This document shows positions 56,615 through 64,000 of a stretch of DNA of 64,000 bases, in pieces. Position numbers and translations under genes: made by a program. Below the pieces are notes generated by a model. The model saw nothing but the letters and a program-made list of their open reading frames with translations. It had not been told where the DNA came from and did no database searches. Location of the stretch: assembly GCF_014647255.1 (NCBI RefSeq), contig NZ_BMOV01000004.1, forward strand, positions 124,001 to 188,000, written 5' to 3'. The stretch comes from Iodidimonas muriae. GTDB taxonomy: Bacteria > Pseudomonadota > Alphaproteobacteria > Sphingomonadales > Rhodothalassiaceae. Within the stretch, counting starts at the first letter, position 1; each line of letters starts with the position of its first letter.

Positions 56615-57145
56615 TCAACGCAGCAGATTATAGCGCACGTCTTGGGCATCCAGCTGGAAGCCGATCAGAATTTCGTAATCATAGCGCCGGGCCTGCTCGA
56701 TGGTGGGCAGGATCTGGCGGATGGTTTCACGGCTTATGGCCCGTTGTTGATCGGCCTCGAAGTGAAGGCGGGTGTCATAAATATCCTTGGCGACGATTTC
56801 CGAATTGTCGCGCACCACCGCCACGAACCAGCGCAGGGAGACATCCCCCGTGGCAGGCAAAGCCGGGCCACGCATGGCGGCAATGGTGAAGGACACATCG
56901 CTCACCACATCGCGGCCTTGGTCGCAATCGAGGCCCAGATTGGAGATACTGGCTTCATAGGCGACATCGGCCGCATTTCTCTCCTCGCCGATAAAGCGGG
57001 TATAAGACCCGGTGCCCCCCACCACCGCGAGGGCCGGGCAGCGCTGCACTGTCACTTCCAGAGGATTTTTATTGGAGCCGCAGGCCGCAAGCGTTGCAAG
57101 CGAGCCCAAAACAGCGAGTTTCAGCAATTGGCGCATTCTGGACAT
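56615..57145 (-). CDS. Putative lipoprotein of unknown function
   Basis: This 176-residue protein has a lipoprotein signal peptide (LATLAAC, Cys about residue 22). A compact domain follows with two further cysteines (RCPALAVVGG, LGLDCDQGRDVV) that could form a disulfide, and a C-terminal amphipathic region. No catalytic motif is seen. Similar short lipoproteins are found in Alphaproteobacteria without assigned function. It lies upstream of the gcv leader on the minus strand but is separated from it by the riboswitch. Confidence 0.72.
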   Translation of the reverse strand: MSRMRQLLKLAVLGSLATLAACGSNKNPLEVTVQRCPALAVVGGTGSYTRFIGEERNAADVAYEASISNLGLDCDQGRDVVSDVSFTIAAMRGPALPATGDVSLRWFVAVVRDNSEIVAKDIYDTRLHFEADQQRAISRETIRQILPTIEQARRYDYEILIGFQLDAQDVRYNLLR

Positions 57146-57377
57146 CGAGTCTCTTCAATTTGATGTTGGCAAGATCGGCATGGTGCAAAATACCCTTAAG
57201 GCCTTGGGCGCGTGATGGCAATCACTGCTGGCATTTGGAGACGTGCTGTTTACCCCCAGAGCTTTCACCGCTCATTCAAAATTGAAACGGTTTTTTCCCA
57301 AAGATGCTTGCGCTATGCTGATGTTGCGTCCACATGAGGGCGTATCGGCCTTATCGGCACCAAAGGACTGGACCCCC

Positions 57378-58328
57378 ATGAGCAAACCGAGCCTTCTTAT
57401 TCTTCTTGCAGCCCCGCGTGGTTTTTGCGCAGGCGTTGATCGTGCAATCAAAATTGTCGAACTGGCGCTGGAGCGATTCGGTGCTCCGGTTTATGTGCGC
57501 CACGAGATTGTTCATAACCGCCATGTGGTGGAAGAGCTGGAAGGCAAAGGCGCTATTTTCGTCGAGGAACTGGATGAAGTGCCTGATGATGTGCCGGTGG
57601 TATTTTCCGCCCATGGCGTTCCCAAAAATATCCCCGCCGAAGCAGATCGCCGTAAGCTGATGTATGTGGATGCCACATGCCCGCTGGTATCGAAAGTGCA
57701 CCGGGAAGTAGAGCATCACGACCGCACGGGCTATCATATTCTGATGATTGGCCATGCGGGCCATCCGGAAGTGATCGGCACCATGGGGCAGGTGGCAGAC
57801 GGGGCCATCACCTTGATCGAATCGGAAGAAGATGCCGAAACGGTCCAACCCAAAGATCCCGCGAATCTTGCCTATGTGACCCAGACCACATTGTCGGTGG
57901 ACGATACCGCAGGCATCGTTGAAATATTGACCCGCCGCTTCCCGCATATTCATGGGCCGCGCAAGGAAGATATTTGCTATGCCACCACCAATCGTCAGGA
58001 ATCGGTGAAGGCCATTGCCGAGCGCTGTGACCGGTTGTTGGTGATCGGCGCCCCCAATTCCTCGAATTCCCGCCGTTTGGTGGAAGTCTCGGAAAAGCAG
58101 GGTGTGCCGTCGCGTCTGGTGCAAAAAGCCGCAGAGATTGATTGGGAATGGTTGAAGGGCGTGACCACCATCGGTATCACCGCCGGAGCCTCGGCACCGG
58201 AAGTGCTGGTGCAGGAGGTTATTTCCGCCTTGTCCGAGCATTATGACGTCCGGTTGGAAGAGGTGGAAACCGCACGGGAAGCGGTCACCTTCAAAATACC
58301 GGCTGCCCTGCGCGATAGCGCCGCCTGA
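57378..58328 (+). CDS. ispH: 4-hydroxy-3-methylbut-2-enyl diphosphate reductase
   Basis: This 316-residue enzyme is the last step of the MEP isoprenoid pathway and makes IPP and DMAPP. The three cluster cysteines are in [23 protein letters not shown] and [11 protein letters not shown], and the substrate-binding APNSSNS and [13 protein letters not shown] are intact. The ATG at 57378 places RGFC at the usual distance from the N-terminus; the open frame starts 45 codons upstream. It is followed by rnhA 14 bases later. Confidence 0.95.
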   Translation: MSKPSLLILLAAPRGFCAGVDRAIKIVELALERFGAPVYVRHEIVHNRHVVEELEGKGAIFVEELDEVPDDVPVVFSAHGVPKNIPAEADRRKLMYVDATCPLVSKVHREVEHHDRTGYHILMIGHAGHPEVIGTMGQVADGAITLIESEEDAETVQPKDPANLAYVTQTTLSVDDTAGIVEILTRRFPHIHGPRKEDICYATTNRQESVKAIAERCDRLLVIGAPNSSNSRRLVEVSEKQGVPSRLVQKAAEIDWEWLKGVTTIGITAGASAPEVLVQEVISALSEHYDVRLEEVETAREAVTFKIPAALRDSAA

Positions 58329-58342
58329 ACACTCGCTTAAAG

Positions 58343-58795
58343 ATGAGTGTGTCTGGAAAACATCGCGTCGAGATTTATACCGACGGGGCGTGTTCGGGGA
58401 ATCCCGGCCCCGGTGGCTGGGGCGTTTTGCTGCGTTGGAACGGCCATGAGAAAACCCTGAAGGGCGGCGAGGCAGAGACCACCAATAACCGTATGGAACT
58501 GACGGCCGCCATCAAGGCGCTCGAGGCTTTGAAGCGCCCTGCCCAGGTGGATCTTTATACGGACAGCACCTATGTGCGTTCAGGCATTACCCAGTGGATT
58601 CACAACTGGAAAGCACGTGATTGGCGCACAGCCTCTAAAAAGCCGGTGAAAAACGTGGATTTATGGCAGGCTCTGGATCAGGCGCTGGCGCGTCATCAGG
58701 TGTCCTGGCATTGGGTCAAGGGCCACGCCGGACATGAAGGCAATGAAGCGGCCGACCAATTGGCCAATGAGGGGATGGCCCCTTATAAATCATAA
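58343..58795 (+). CDS. rnhA: Ribonuclease HI
   Basis: This 150-residue enzyme cuts RNA in RNA-DNA hybrids. The catalytic carboxylates are D14 ([15 protein letters not shown]), E52 (NNRMELTA), D74 (LYTDSTY) and D138 (GNEAADQLA), with the general-base histidine in GHAGHEGN. The basic handle region [20 protein letters not shown] is present. It is cotranscribed with ispH, and the thioesterase gene follows after 11 bases. Confidence 0.95.
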   Translation: MSVSGKHRVEIYTDGACSGNPGPGGWGVLLRWNGHEKTLKGGEAETTNNRMELTAAIKALEALKRPAQVDLYTDSTYVRSGITQWIHNWKARDWRTASKKPVKNVDLWQALDQALARHQVSWHWVKGHAGHEGNEAADQLANEGMAPYKS

Positions 58796-58806
58796 GAGGA
58801 GCGTTT

Positions 58807-59295
58807 ATGGCCCTTCCCGATAAGGACACTCTCGCTTCAATGATGGGGCTTGTGCCGCAATTATCGGCGCTTGGCATCGAGCTTTGCGAGATGGATAAGG
58901 CCCATGCGAAAATGCGCCTGCCTTGGGCGGATCGTCTTGTAGCCTATGCGGATAGCGGGGTTATGGCGGGCGGCGCGGTGTTTACGCTGCTTGATTCGGT
59001 TCTGGGGACGGCTGTCTTTTCTGCTTTGCCATCCTTGGTGCCGGTGGCGACCCTTGATTTGCGGGTCGATTATTTGAAACCGGCAACGCCGGGACGGGAT
59101 CTTTATGCCAGCGCCCATTGTTATAAGCTGACGCGGCAGGTGGCGTTTGTGCGCGGCGTGGCTTTTCATGATAGTGAAGACAGCCCTATCGCCCATGCCA
59201 CGGCCAGCTTCATCTTGAACCGGCCGCCAAGCCACGTGGCATCTTCCGAACAACAGGCGGATGAAAAAGATAGCACGAAAAAGGATCAGGCATGA
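58807..59295 (+). CDS. PaaI-like hotdog-fold thioesterase (first of a pair)
   Basis: This 162-residue hotdog protein carries VAYADSGVMAGGAVFTLLDSVLGTAVFSAL, the long hot-dog helix with the Asp/Ser typical of PaaI enzymes, and RVDYLKPATPGRDLYASAHCYKL. It probably hydrolyses an acyl- or aryl-CoA. An AGGAGCG site precedes the ATG. It overlaps the next thioesterase gene by four bases, so the two may form a heteromer. The substrate is unknown. Confidence 0.85.
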   Translation: MALPDKDTLASMMGLVPQLSALGIELCEMDKAHAKMRLPWADRLVAYADSGVMAGGAVFTLLDSVLGTAVFSALPSLVPVATLDLRVDYLKPATPGRDLYASAHCYKLTRQVAFVRGVAFHDSEDSPIAHATASFILNRPPSHVASSEQQADEKDSTKKDQA

Positions 59296-59735
59296 CTCCG
59301 GAGGTCTTTGCCGCTTTGAAAGAAAATAGCGCCCAAGAGGTGTCTTTGGCGGCTATTCCCTATGCCGGGTTTATGGGCATGTTTTTGCAAAGAAATGGCG
59401 ACGATATGCTGGTGCATTTGAAATATGACATCAAGCATATCGGTGCGCCGGGGCGCTATCATGGCGGCGTTGTGGGGGCGACTTTGGAATTTGCCGCCAT
59501 GGCGCAGGTAATGTGGGAGGCTTATCTCAAGGGAGAGCCTGTGGCGCGGGACAGCTTGCCCAAACCTGTGACGGTCACCGTGGATTTCCTGCGCAGTGCG
59601 GGGCTTTGTGATCTTTATGCCAGCGCCCTTATCGTGAGGCAGGGGCGGCGGATTGCCTCTGTGCGGGCAAGCGCCTGGCAAGAAGACCGTCAAAAGCCTG
59701 TGGCCGAAGCGCAGATGCATTTCCTTGTCTCATAA
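59292..59735 (+). CDS. Hotdog-fold thioesterase (second of a pair)
   Basis: This 147-residue protein has the same fold: IPYAGFMGMFLQRNGDDMLVHLKYDIKHIGAPGRYHGGVVGATLEFAAMAQVMWE, then VTVDFLRSAGLCDLYASALIVRQGRRIASVRASAW. The helix segment GRYHGGVVGATLEFAA differs from that of the first copy, so it is a diverged paralogue rather than a recent duplicate. The ATGA overlap suggests equal production of both. The substrate is unknown. Confidence 0.83.
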   Translation: MTPEVFAALKENSAQEVSLAAIPYAGFMGMFLQRNGDDMLVHLKYDIKHIGAPGRYHGGVVGATLEFAAMAQVMWEAYLKGEPVARDSLPKPVTVTVDFLRSAGLCDLYASALIVRQGRRIASVRASAWQEDRQKPVAEAQMHFLVS

Positions 59736-59784
59736 GGCTGACACACCCTTTTTGAACGGAGCGTATCAGCCTTTATGAGTGGGA

Positions 59785-61164
59785 TTAGCCTTCGCCGAAT
59801 AACAGGCCCCGGAACGCAAATCCCATGAAGATCAGCCCCAGCGCCAAGGGGCACACATAGCGCAGCATGAACAGCCACAGAGCAAAGCCGAATTCGCTTT
59901 TCGGTGCCAGTTCATCGCGGATGCTGATGCGCTTCATGCGCCAGCCCACAAAAACAGCCACCAACAGTCCGCCCAATGGCATGATGATATTGTTGGTGAG
60001 GAAATCCAGATTATCCAGAACGGTGCCGCGTAAGAAGGTGACATCCGCCCAGTAATTGAAGGACAGGACAGAGCCGATCCCCAGAATGAAAATGGCTATG
60101 CCGCCACCGATGGCCGATTTGACGCGATTGATGCCGCGATGTTCTTCCAGCCATGCCACGATGGGCTCTAGCAAGGAAATTGCCGAGGTAAGGGCGGCAA
60201 TGGCGAGCAACAAGAAGAAAGCCCCACCCACGAGGATGCCGCCGGGCATTTGTGCAAAAGCGACAGGAAGGGTGATGAACACAAGGCCCGGTCCTGCGCC
60301 CGGTTCCAGCCCATAGTGAAACACGATGGGGAAAATGGCCAAGCCAGCCAAAATCGCAACCGCGGTATCCGCCCCGGCAATGATGAAGGCGGATTTGGGC
60401 AAAGACACATCCTTGGGCACATAGGCGCCATAGGCCATGATGGAACCTAGCGCCAAAGAGAGCGAGAAGAAGGCCTGCCCAAGCGCTTGAATAACGGTTT
60501 CCAGTGTGACTTTTGAAAAATCGGGCTGGAATAAAAACTTGAAGGTAGAGGCCGCATCGCCCACAGCCATGGCATAGCTGACCAACAGGATCAGAATAGC
60601 GAACAGGGCAGGCATCAGCCATGTGACTGCTTTTTCCAGACCACCGTGAATCCCCCGCGCGACCACCGCAATGGTCAATCCCATGAAAATGGCATGCCAC
60701 AATAAAAGGAGCGGGAAATTGCCCGTTATGGAGCCGAAATAATCTGCAGAATTACTGGCATCAAGTGTATCGATGGAGCCGGAGAAGCTATCCACCATAT
60801 AAGAGAGCGTCAGCCCCGCGATTACCGAATAAAAGCTGAGCACAAGGAACGCGCCAATAACACCGGACCAGCCGGCGATGGACCAAAGGTTTGAGCGCCC
60901 TTCTTGTTTGGCAACACTTCTCACCGCATTGGGGGGAGACATTTTCCCGCGCCGCCCCAGCGAGAGTTCTGCGATCATCACCGGCACGCCAATGCCGAAT
61001 ACAAAGGCCAGATAGATCAGGACAAAGGCGCCGCCGCCGCCTTCCCCTGCTTCATAGGGGAATTTCCAGATATTCCCCAAGCCTACGGCACTGCCGATGG
61101 CTGCAAACATAAAGGCGAGACGCGACGACCAGTTTTCGTGCGCTGCGGGAGCAGGCCCTGCCAT
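59785..61164 (-). CDS. Second NSS family sodium-coupled transporter
   Basis: This 459-residue protein has the helix-1 signature LAFMFAAIGSAVGLGNIWKFPYEAGEGGGGAF and about 11-12 helices. It is a paralogue of the NSS protein at 46847 (both contain GRRG(K/A)xSPP, LPVAF/LPLAF and FPIVF blocks). The ATG at 61164 follows AAGGA at good spacing; the ATG six codons earlier has no ribosome site. The substrate is unknown, probably an amino acid. Confidence 0.9.
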   Translation of the reverse strand: MAGPAPAAHENWSSRLAFMFAAIGSAVGLGNIWKFPYEAGEGGGGAFVLIYLAFVFGIGVPVMIAELSLGRRGKMSPPNAVRSVAKQEGRSNLWSIAGWSGVIGAFLVLSFYSVIAGLTLSYMVDSFSGSIDTLDASNSADYFGSITGNFPLLLLWHAIFMGLTIAVVARGIHGGLEKAVTWLMPALFAILILLVSYAMAVGDAASTFKFLFQPDFSKVTLETVIQALGQAFFSLSLALGSIMAYGAYVPKDVSLPKSAFIIAGADTAVAILAGLAIFPIVFHYGLEPGAGPGLVFITLPVAFAQMPGGILVGGAFFLLLAIAALTSAISLLEPIVAWLEEHRGINRVKSAIGGGIAIFILGIGSVLSFNYWADVTFLRGTVLDNLDFLTNNIIMPLGGLLVAVFVGWRMKRISIRDELAPKSEFGFALWLFMLRYVCPLALGLIFMGFAFRGLLFGEG

Positions 61165-61302
61165 GGATGAATCCTTCCCCATATCTTGTTCTATCTATGA
61201 TGCCTTCATGGGCTTATCACTGCATAATGCATTGGAAGACAGGCCGCTGCAACGGCGCAAAAAAAATACGCCCTTGCTGCATGCCTTCCCTTCCGTCATG
61301 CG

Positions 61303-61947
61303 TTATTTGGTGCCGAAAAGTCGGTCGCCCACATCCCCCAAGCCGGGCATGATATAGCCTTTTTCATTCAACCCTTCATCAAGGGCTGCGGTGAAAATGG
61401 GAACATCGGGGTGGGCATCCCGCAGGGCTTTCACCCCTTCCGGCGCGGCCACAAGGCACAAAAAGCGGATATTGGTGGCTCCGGCTTCCTTGACCAGCGA
61501 AATGGCGGCTGCGGCGGAATTGCCGGTGGCCAACATCGGGTCCACCACCAGAACATGGCGTTCATCAAGGCCATGGGGCATTTTGAAATAGTATTTCACC
61601 GGCTGCAATGTGTCGTGATCGCGGTATAGCCCCACATGTCCGACACGCGCCGAGGGGACCAGATCCAACAAGCCCTGAAGCAAGCCATCGCCCGCCCGCA
61701 TGATCGAAACAAAGCAGGGCTTTTTGCCGGAAAGCTGTTTTTTCTGGGTGATGGCCAGTGGCGTTTCAATTTCCACATCTTCCAAAGGCAAATCGCGGGT
61801 CACTTCATAGGCCAGAAGCAAGCTGATTTCGCGTAGCAATTGGCGGAATTGTGCCGATGATGTGCCGGTGCGGCGCATGATGGTCAGCTTATGCCGGATA
61901 AGTGGGTGGTCGATTACGGTTAAGCCATCCTGGTCTGTGCGCGTCAT
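61303..61947 (-). CDS. upp: Uracil phosphoribosyltransferase
   Basis: This 214-residue enzyme has the N-terminal [29 protein letters not shown], the PRPP motif [17 protein letters not shown], and the uracil-binding end [17 protein letters not shown]. It makes UMP from uracil. The ATG at 61947 follows GAGGGAGAAA; the open frame runs 47 codons further upstream into non-coding sequence. It is a single-gene unit. Confidence 0.95.
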   Translation of the reverse strand: MTRTDQDGLTVIDHPLIRHKLTIMRRTGTSSAQFRQLLREISLLLAYEVTRDLPLEDVEIETPLAITQKKQLSGKKPCFVSIMRAGDGLLQGLLDLVPSARVGHVGLYRDHDTLQPVKYYFKMPHGLDERHVLVVDPMLATGNSAAAAISLVKEAGATNIRFLCLVAAPEGVKALRDAHPDVPIFTAALDEGLNEKGYIMPGLGDVGDRLFGTK

Positions 61948-62126
61948 TGATTTCTCCCTCAACGCAGTTTCGTGCAATTGACCACTCCACGCCGGTTCGA
62001 TCAAGCAAGGATTGCGGCAATCGGGCTTTGAAGACGGGGTGATGTGAAATTCATGGCAGTTTTGATAAGATTTGCTATAGTAAAACATTAGAAAATCTAA
62101 TGCATCAGCCGAGGCAATGACACATC

Positions 62127-62393
62127 ATGTTTTACCGATTTTTTCTGGAGCACCCGAAATCCGTCGGCGAAGGCTATTTCGCGCATATGGCTTCTGCCTT
62201 GAGTTTCGCGGTTTTATTGCTGACCGGAGCCGGCGTGTGTTTTGTTCACGCCTTTTTACCGGGGTGTTTTAGCAAAACCGGCAGCGCCATAGTGGGGCGG
62301 CTGCATGATAAAATGATACGCAGCCGCAAACGGCGACCGCAAAATGCCCGGCGTCCGGACCGGCCTATGGCCAGCTTCGATTATGTAATCTGA
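62127..62393 (+). CDS. DUF6356 family small protein
   Basis: This 88-residue protein begins FFLEHPKSVGEGYFAHMASALSFAVLLLTGAGVCFVHAFLPGCFSKTGS, a pattern typical of DUF6356, whose members are sometimes mislabelled capsule biosynthesis proteins. One transmembrane segment (about 22-45) is followed by a very basic C-terminus (KMIRSRKRRPQNARRPDRP). Function unknown. It precedes the antiporter gene by 40 bases on the same strand. Confidence 0.72.
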   Translation: MFYRFFLEHPKSVGEGYFAHMASALSFAVLLLTGAGVCFVHAFLPGCFSKTGSAIVGRLHDKMIRSRKRRPQNARRPDRPMASFDYVI

Positions 62394-62433
62394 AGCATTA
62401 ACTGTTCGGGCAGCCTGTTTTCGGAGATGGTTT

Positions 62434-63636
62434 ATGTCGGCGATGGACTTGGCAATTCTCGCCGCAGGGACCCTGTTTTATGCGGTTTTTTCCAAACGTC
62501 TGAACGATGGGATGGTGACCCTGCCGATGGCCTTTGCCCTGTTCGGGTTTTTGGTGGGGGCCGACGGCTTTGATTTGGTGGCCTTCGATACGGGGCATGG
62601 CAGCATTCATTTATTGGCGGAGCTGACCTTGGCTCTTGTGCTGTTCAGCGATGCGGCCCGCTTGGATGTGAAAGAACTGTTGAACGGCAAAATTCTGGCG
62701 CTGCGTATGCTGTTGGTGGGGCTGCCTTTGGCCGTTCTGGTCGGTGGTGTGTTGGCGCTGCTTTTGTTTCCAGATGTCCCGCCCATGGCGGCGTTTTTGC
62801 TGGCGGCCATGCTCGCCCCCACCGATGCGGCCCTTGGGCAGGCGGTGCTGACAAACAAAGACGTGCCTTTAGAAACCCGCGAAGTGATGACGGCGGAAAG
62901 TGGCCTCAATGATGGCCTTGCTTTGCCTGCGGTGGTGATGTTTGCGATTTTGGCCTCGGCATCCGATGGCCCCGGCTCCTCCGGACCGGCGATGGCGCAA
63001 TTCGCCGTCATGCAGATTGTTTTGGGTCCGCTGAGCGGGATCATCGTCGCATATCTTGGGGGGCATTTGATCGACTGGGCGGTGCGGTCCGGCACGGTCA
63101 CCAAAGAGTTGGAAGGGGTGGCGATGCTGGCCTTGGCGCTTTTGGCTTATGCCTTGGCCGAAAGTATTGGCGGTAATGGATTCTTGGCGGCTTTTTCAGC
63201 CGGGATTACCTTGGGCTGTACGGTGAAACACCGATGTGGGGCGCTGATTGATTTCATGGAGGAAGAGGGCCAAATTCTGACGGCCTTCACCTTTTTGCTG
63301 TTTGGCGCAACCTTGTTGCCGGACGGGCTGGCGGTGATGGGATGGGGCACTGTTCTTTATGCGCTGGCCAGCCTGTTTGTGGTGCGGGTCGTGGCGATCA
63401 TGCTGTCTTTCATGGGAAGCAAGGTCGATTATCCCGGCCGGTTGTTCATGGGGTGGTTCGGGCCGCGTGGCCTTGCGTCTATCCTGTTTGCCTTGATGAT
63501 TTTCGAGACATATGACGTGCCGTTCCATGCGGAATTGCAGGCATGTGTGATGCTGACCGTGGCATTTTCCATCGTTCTTCATGGCCTGTCGGCCACCCCC
63601 TTATCGCGGCTTTATGGGCGCTATATAAGGCGGTGA
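62434..63636 (+). CDS. Cation/proton antiporter (CPA1 NhaP-like)
   Basis: This 400-residue membrane protein has about 12 helices. Helix 5 and 6 markers are MLAPTDAALGQAVLTNKDVP and MTAESGLNDGLALPAVV, carrying the conserved ion-site Asp and Asn-Asp. WFGPRGLASILFALMI gives the arginine of the family near helix 11. It exchanges sodium or potassium for protons. There is no C-terminal regulatory domain. A GGAGATGG site precedes the ATG. Confidence 0.88.
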   Translation: MSAMDLAILAAGTLFYAVFSKRLNDGMVTLPMAFALFGFLVGADGFDLVAFDTGHGSIHLLAELTLALVLFSDAARLDVKELLNGKILALRMLLVGLPLAVLVGGVLALLLFPDVPPMAAFLLAAMLAPTDAALGQAVLTNKDVPLETREVMTAESGLNDGLALPAVVMFAILASASDGPGSSGPAMAQFAVMQIVLGPLSGIIVAYLGGHLIDWAVRSGTVTKELEGVAMLALALLAYALAESIGGNGFLAAFSAGITLGCTVKHRCGALIDFMEEEGQILTAFTFLLFGATLLPDGLAVMGWGTVLYALASLFVVRVVAIMLSFMGSKVDYPGRLFMGWFGPRGLASILFALMIFETYDVPFHAELQACVMLTVAFSIVLHGLSATPLSRLYGRYIRR

Positions 63637-63725
63637 TTGCTAAGGGTTGGCCCGGTTCTGACCGCGCAGTGAACGCAATCCATCTGTCCGGCTGCAGCCG
63701 ATTCCCTCAAAGGCCGATTGGTGCA

Positions 63726-63760
63726 TAAAAGAAAAGGCTCAGCCCAAAATGGCTAAGCCC
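63726..63760 (-). terminator. Terminator of the tRNA-Val gene
   Basis: On the minus strand GGCTTAGCC and GGCTGAGCC (63751-63759 and 63736-63744) form a nine-base stem with one G-U pair and a six-base loop, followed by TTTTCTTTT. It sits 11 bases after the tRNA CCA end. It may also stop transcripts coming from the antiporter. Confidence 0.75.
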
Positions 63761-63770
63761 TTGCTTTAAA

Positions 63771-63845
63771 TGGTGGGCGCGGCAGGATTTGAACCTGCGA
63801 CCCCTGCGGTGTGAACACAGTGCTCTACCCCTGAGCTACGCGCCC
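63771..63845 (-). tRNA. tRNA-Val (anticodon CAC)
   Basis: The 75-base gene has acceptor arms GGGCGCG/CGCGCCC, the D-arm AGCTCAGGGGTAGAGC, an anticodon stem CTGTG/CGCAG with loop TTCACAC (anticodon CAC, reading GTG), the T-arm GCAGGTTCAAATCCTGC and an encoded CCA. All stems pair well. It is read on the minus strand. Confidence 0.96.
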
Positions 63846-64000
63846 GCTCGTCACGGAGGCGCCTTATATAGCGGCTTCGGGGATGAGTGCAACCATTTTC
63901 CTATGGCCCTTGCCAGATAAACACGGTAGATCGCCATAACTGAGCAGAAATGCTGTGAAAAGACGGTGAAAAGAGCGGATTGGCGATGACACTTTTCGTA
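63846..64000. other. Region upstream of tRNA-Val at the window end
   Basis: These 155 bases hold no recognisable gene. They should include the tRNA promoter on the minus strand. Any gene to the right starts beyond the window or is cut off. Confidence 0.4.

Overview
The window is a dense, ordinary-looking chromosome segment of an aerobic, heterotrophic Alphaproteobacterium. The evidence is gene content and order: an ftsE-ftsX-ydcF-DUF2125 operon, hpt followed by cpdR, a coxB-coxA-ctaB-ctaG-coxC-DUF983-surf1 oxidase block, a petABC operon with separate cytochrome b and c1 genes, and a glycine cleavage operon with split P-protein. Placement below class level is not safe from sequence alone. No insertion sequence, prophage, integron, CRISPR array, toxin-antitoxin pair or rRNA operon was seen.

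Layout. 1-6.7 kb: the end of hisC, the minus-strand ftsEX operon, a zinc-ribbon membrane protein, hpt, the cell-cycle regulator cpdR and a disordered hypothetical protein. 6.8-7.7 kb: a small ArsR-AHSA1 module with two palindromic operator candidates. 7.9-9.9 kb: a PNPOx-fold protein and tldD. 10.2-20.8 kb: the respiratory core, with the aa3 oxidase and its haem and copper assembly genes, then an M16 peptidase, then the bc1 complex, closed by a strong terminator. 21-28.5 kb (minus): htpG, a four-gene ABC system of the gliding-motility type (ATPase, permease, GldG-like, DUF4340) and a glutathione S-transferase. 28.6-31.3 kb: a head-GIN beta-solenoid protein, a candidate small RNA with its own promoter and terminator, and a periplasmic sugar-dehydrogenase-like protein with a c-type cytochrome. 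31.4-38.2 kb: mixed single genes (nitroreductase, amidase, DjlA-like co-chaperone, DoxX, ABM, TonB-domain lipoprotein, acyl-CoA ligase). 38.3-40.7 kb: a two-gene UDP-uronic-acid sugar module. 40.7-49.7 kb: D-2-hydroxyacid dehydrogenase, fluoride channel, pseudouridine synthase, gpmA, an atypical SDR, two sodium-coupled amino-acid transporters, a DUF3179 protein and an alkyltransferase-like DNA repair protein. 49.8-51.3 kb: methylthioadenosine and adenine salvage (MTAP-apt). 51.3-56.6 kb: the glycine cleavage operon behind a tandem glycine riboswitch. 57-63.9 kb: ispH, rnhA, two hotdog thioesterases, a second NSS transporter, upp, a DUF6356 protein, a cation/proton antiporter and tRNA-Val(CAC).

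How the genes work together. Most of the window is energy and one-carbon/purine housekeeping. bc1 and the aa3 oxidase form the terminal respiratory chain, assembled by CtaB, CtaG, SURF1 and a 40-residue protein. Glycine cleavage is set by a riboswitch, while hpt, apt, mtaP and upp recycle bases. I found no convincing new multi-gene system. The items most worth a second look are the candidate sRNA near 29.5 kb, the ABC/GldG/DUF4340 operon, the ArsR operators, the SDR without its catalytic tyrosine, and the M16 peptidase beside petABC.
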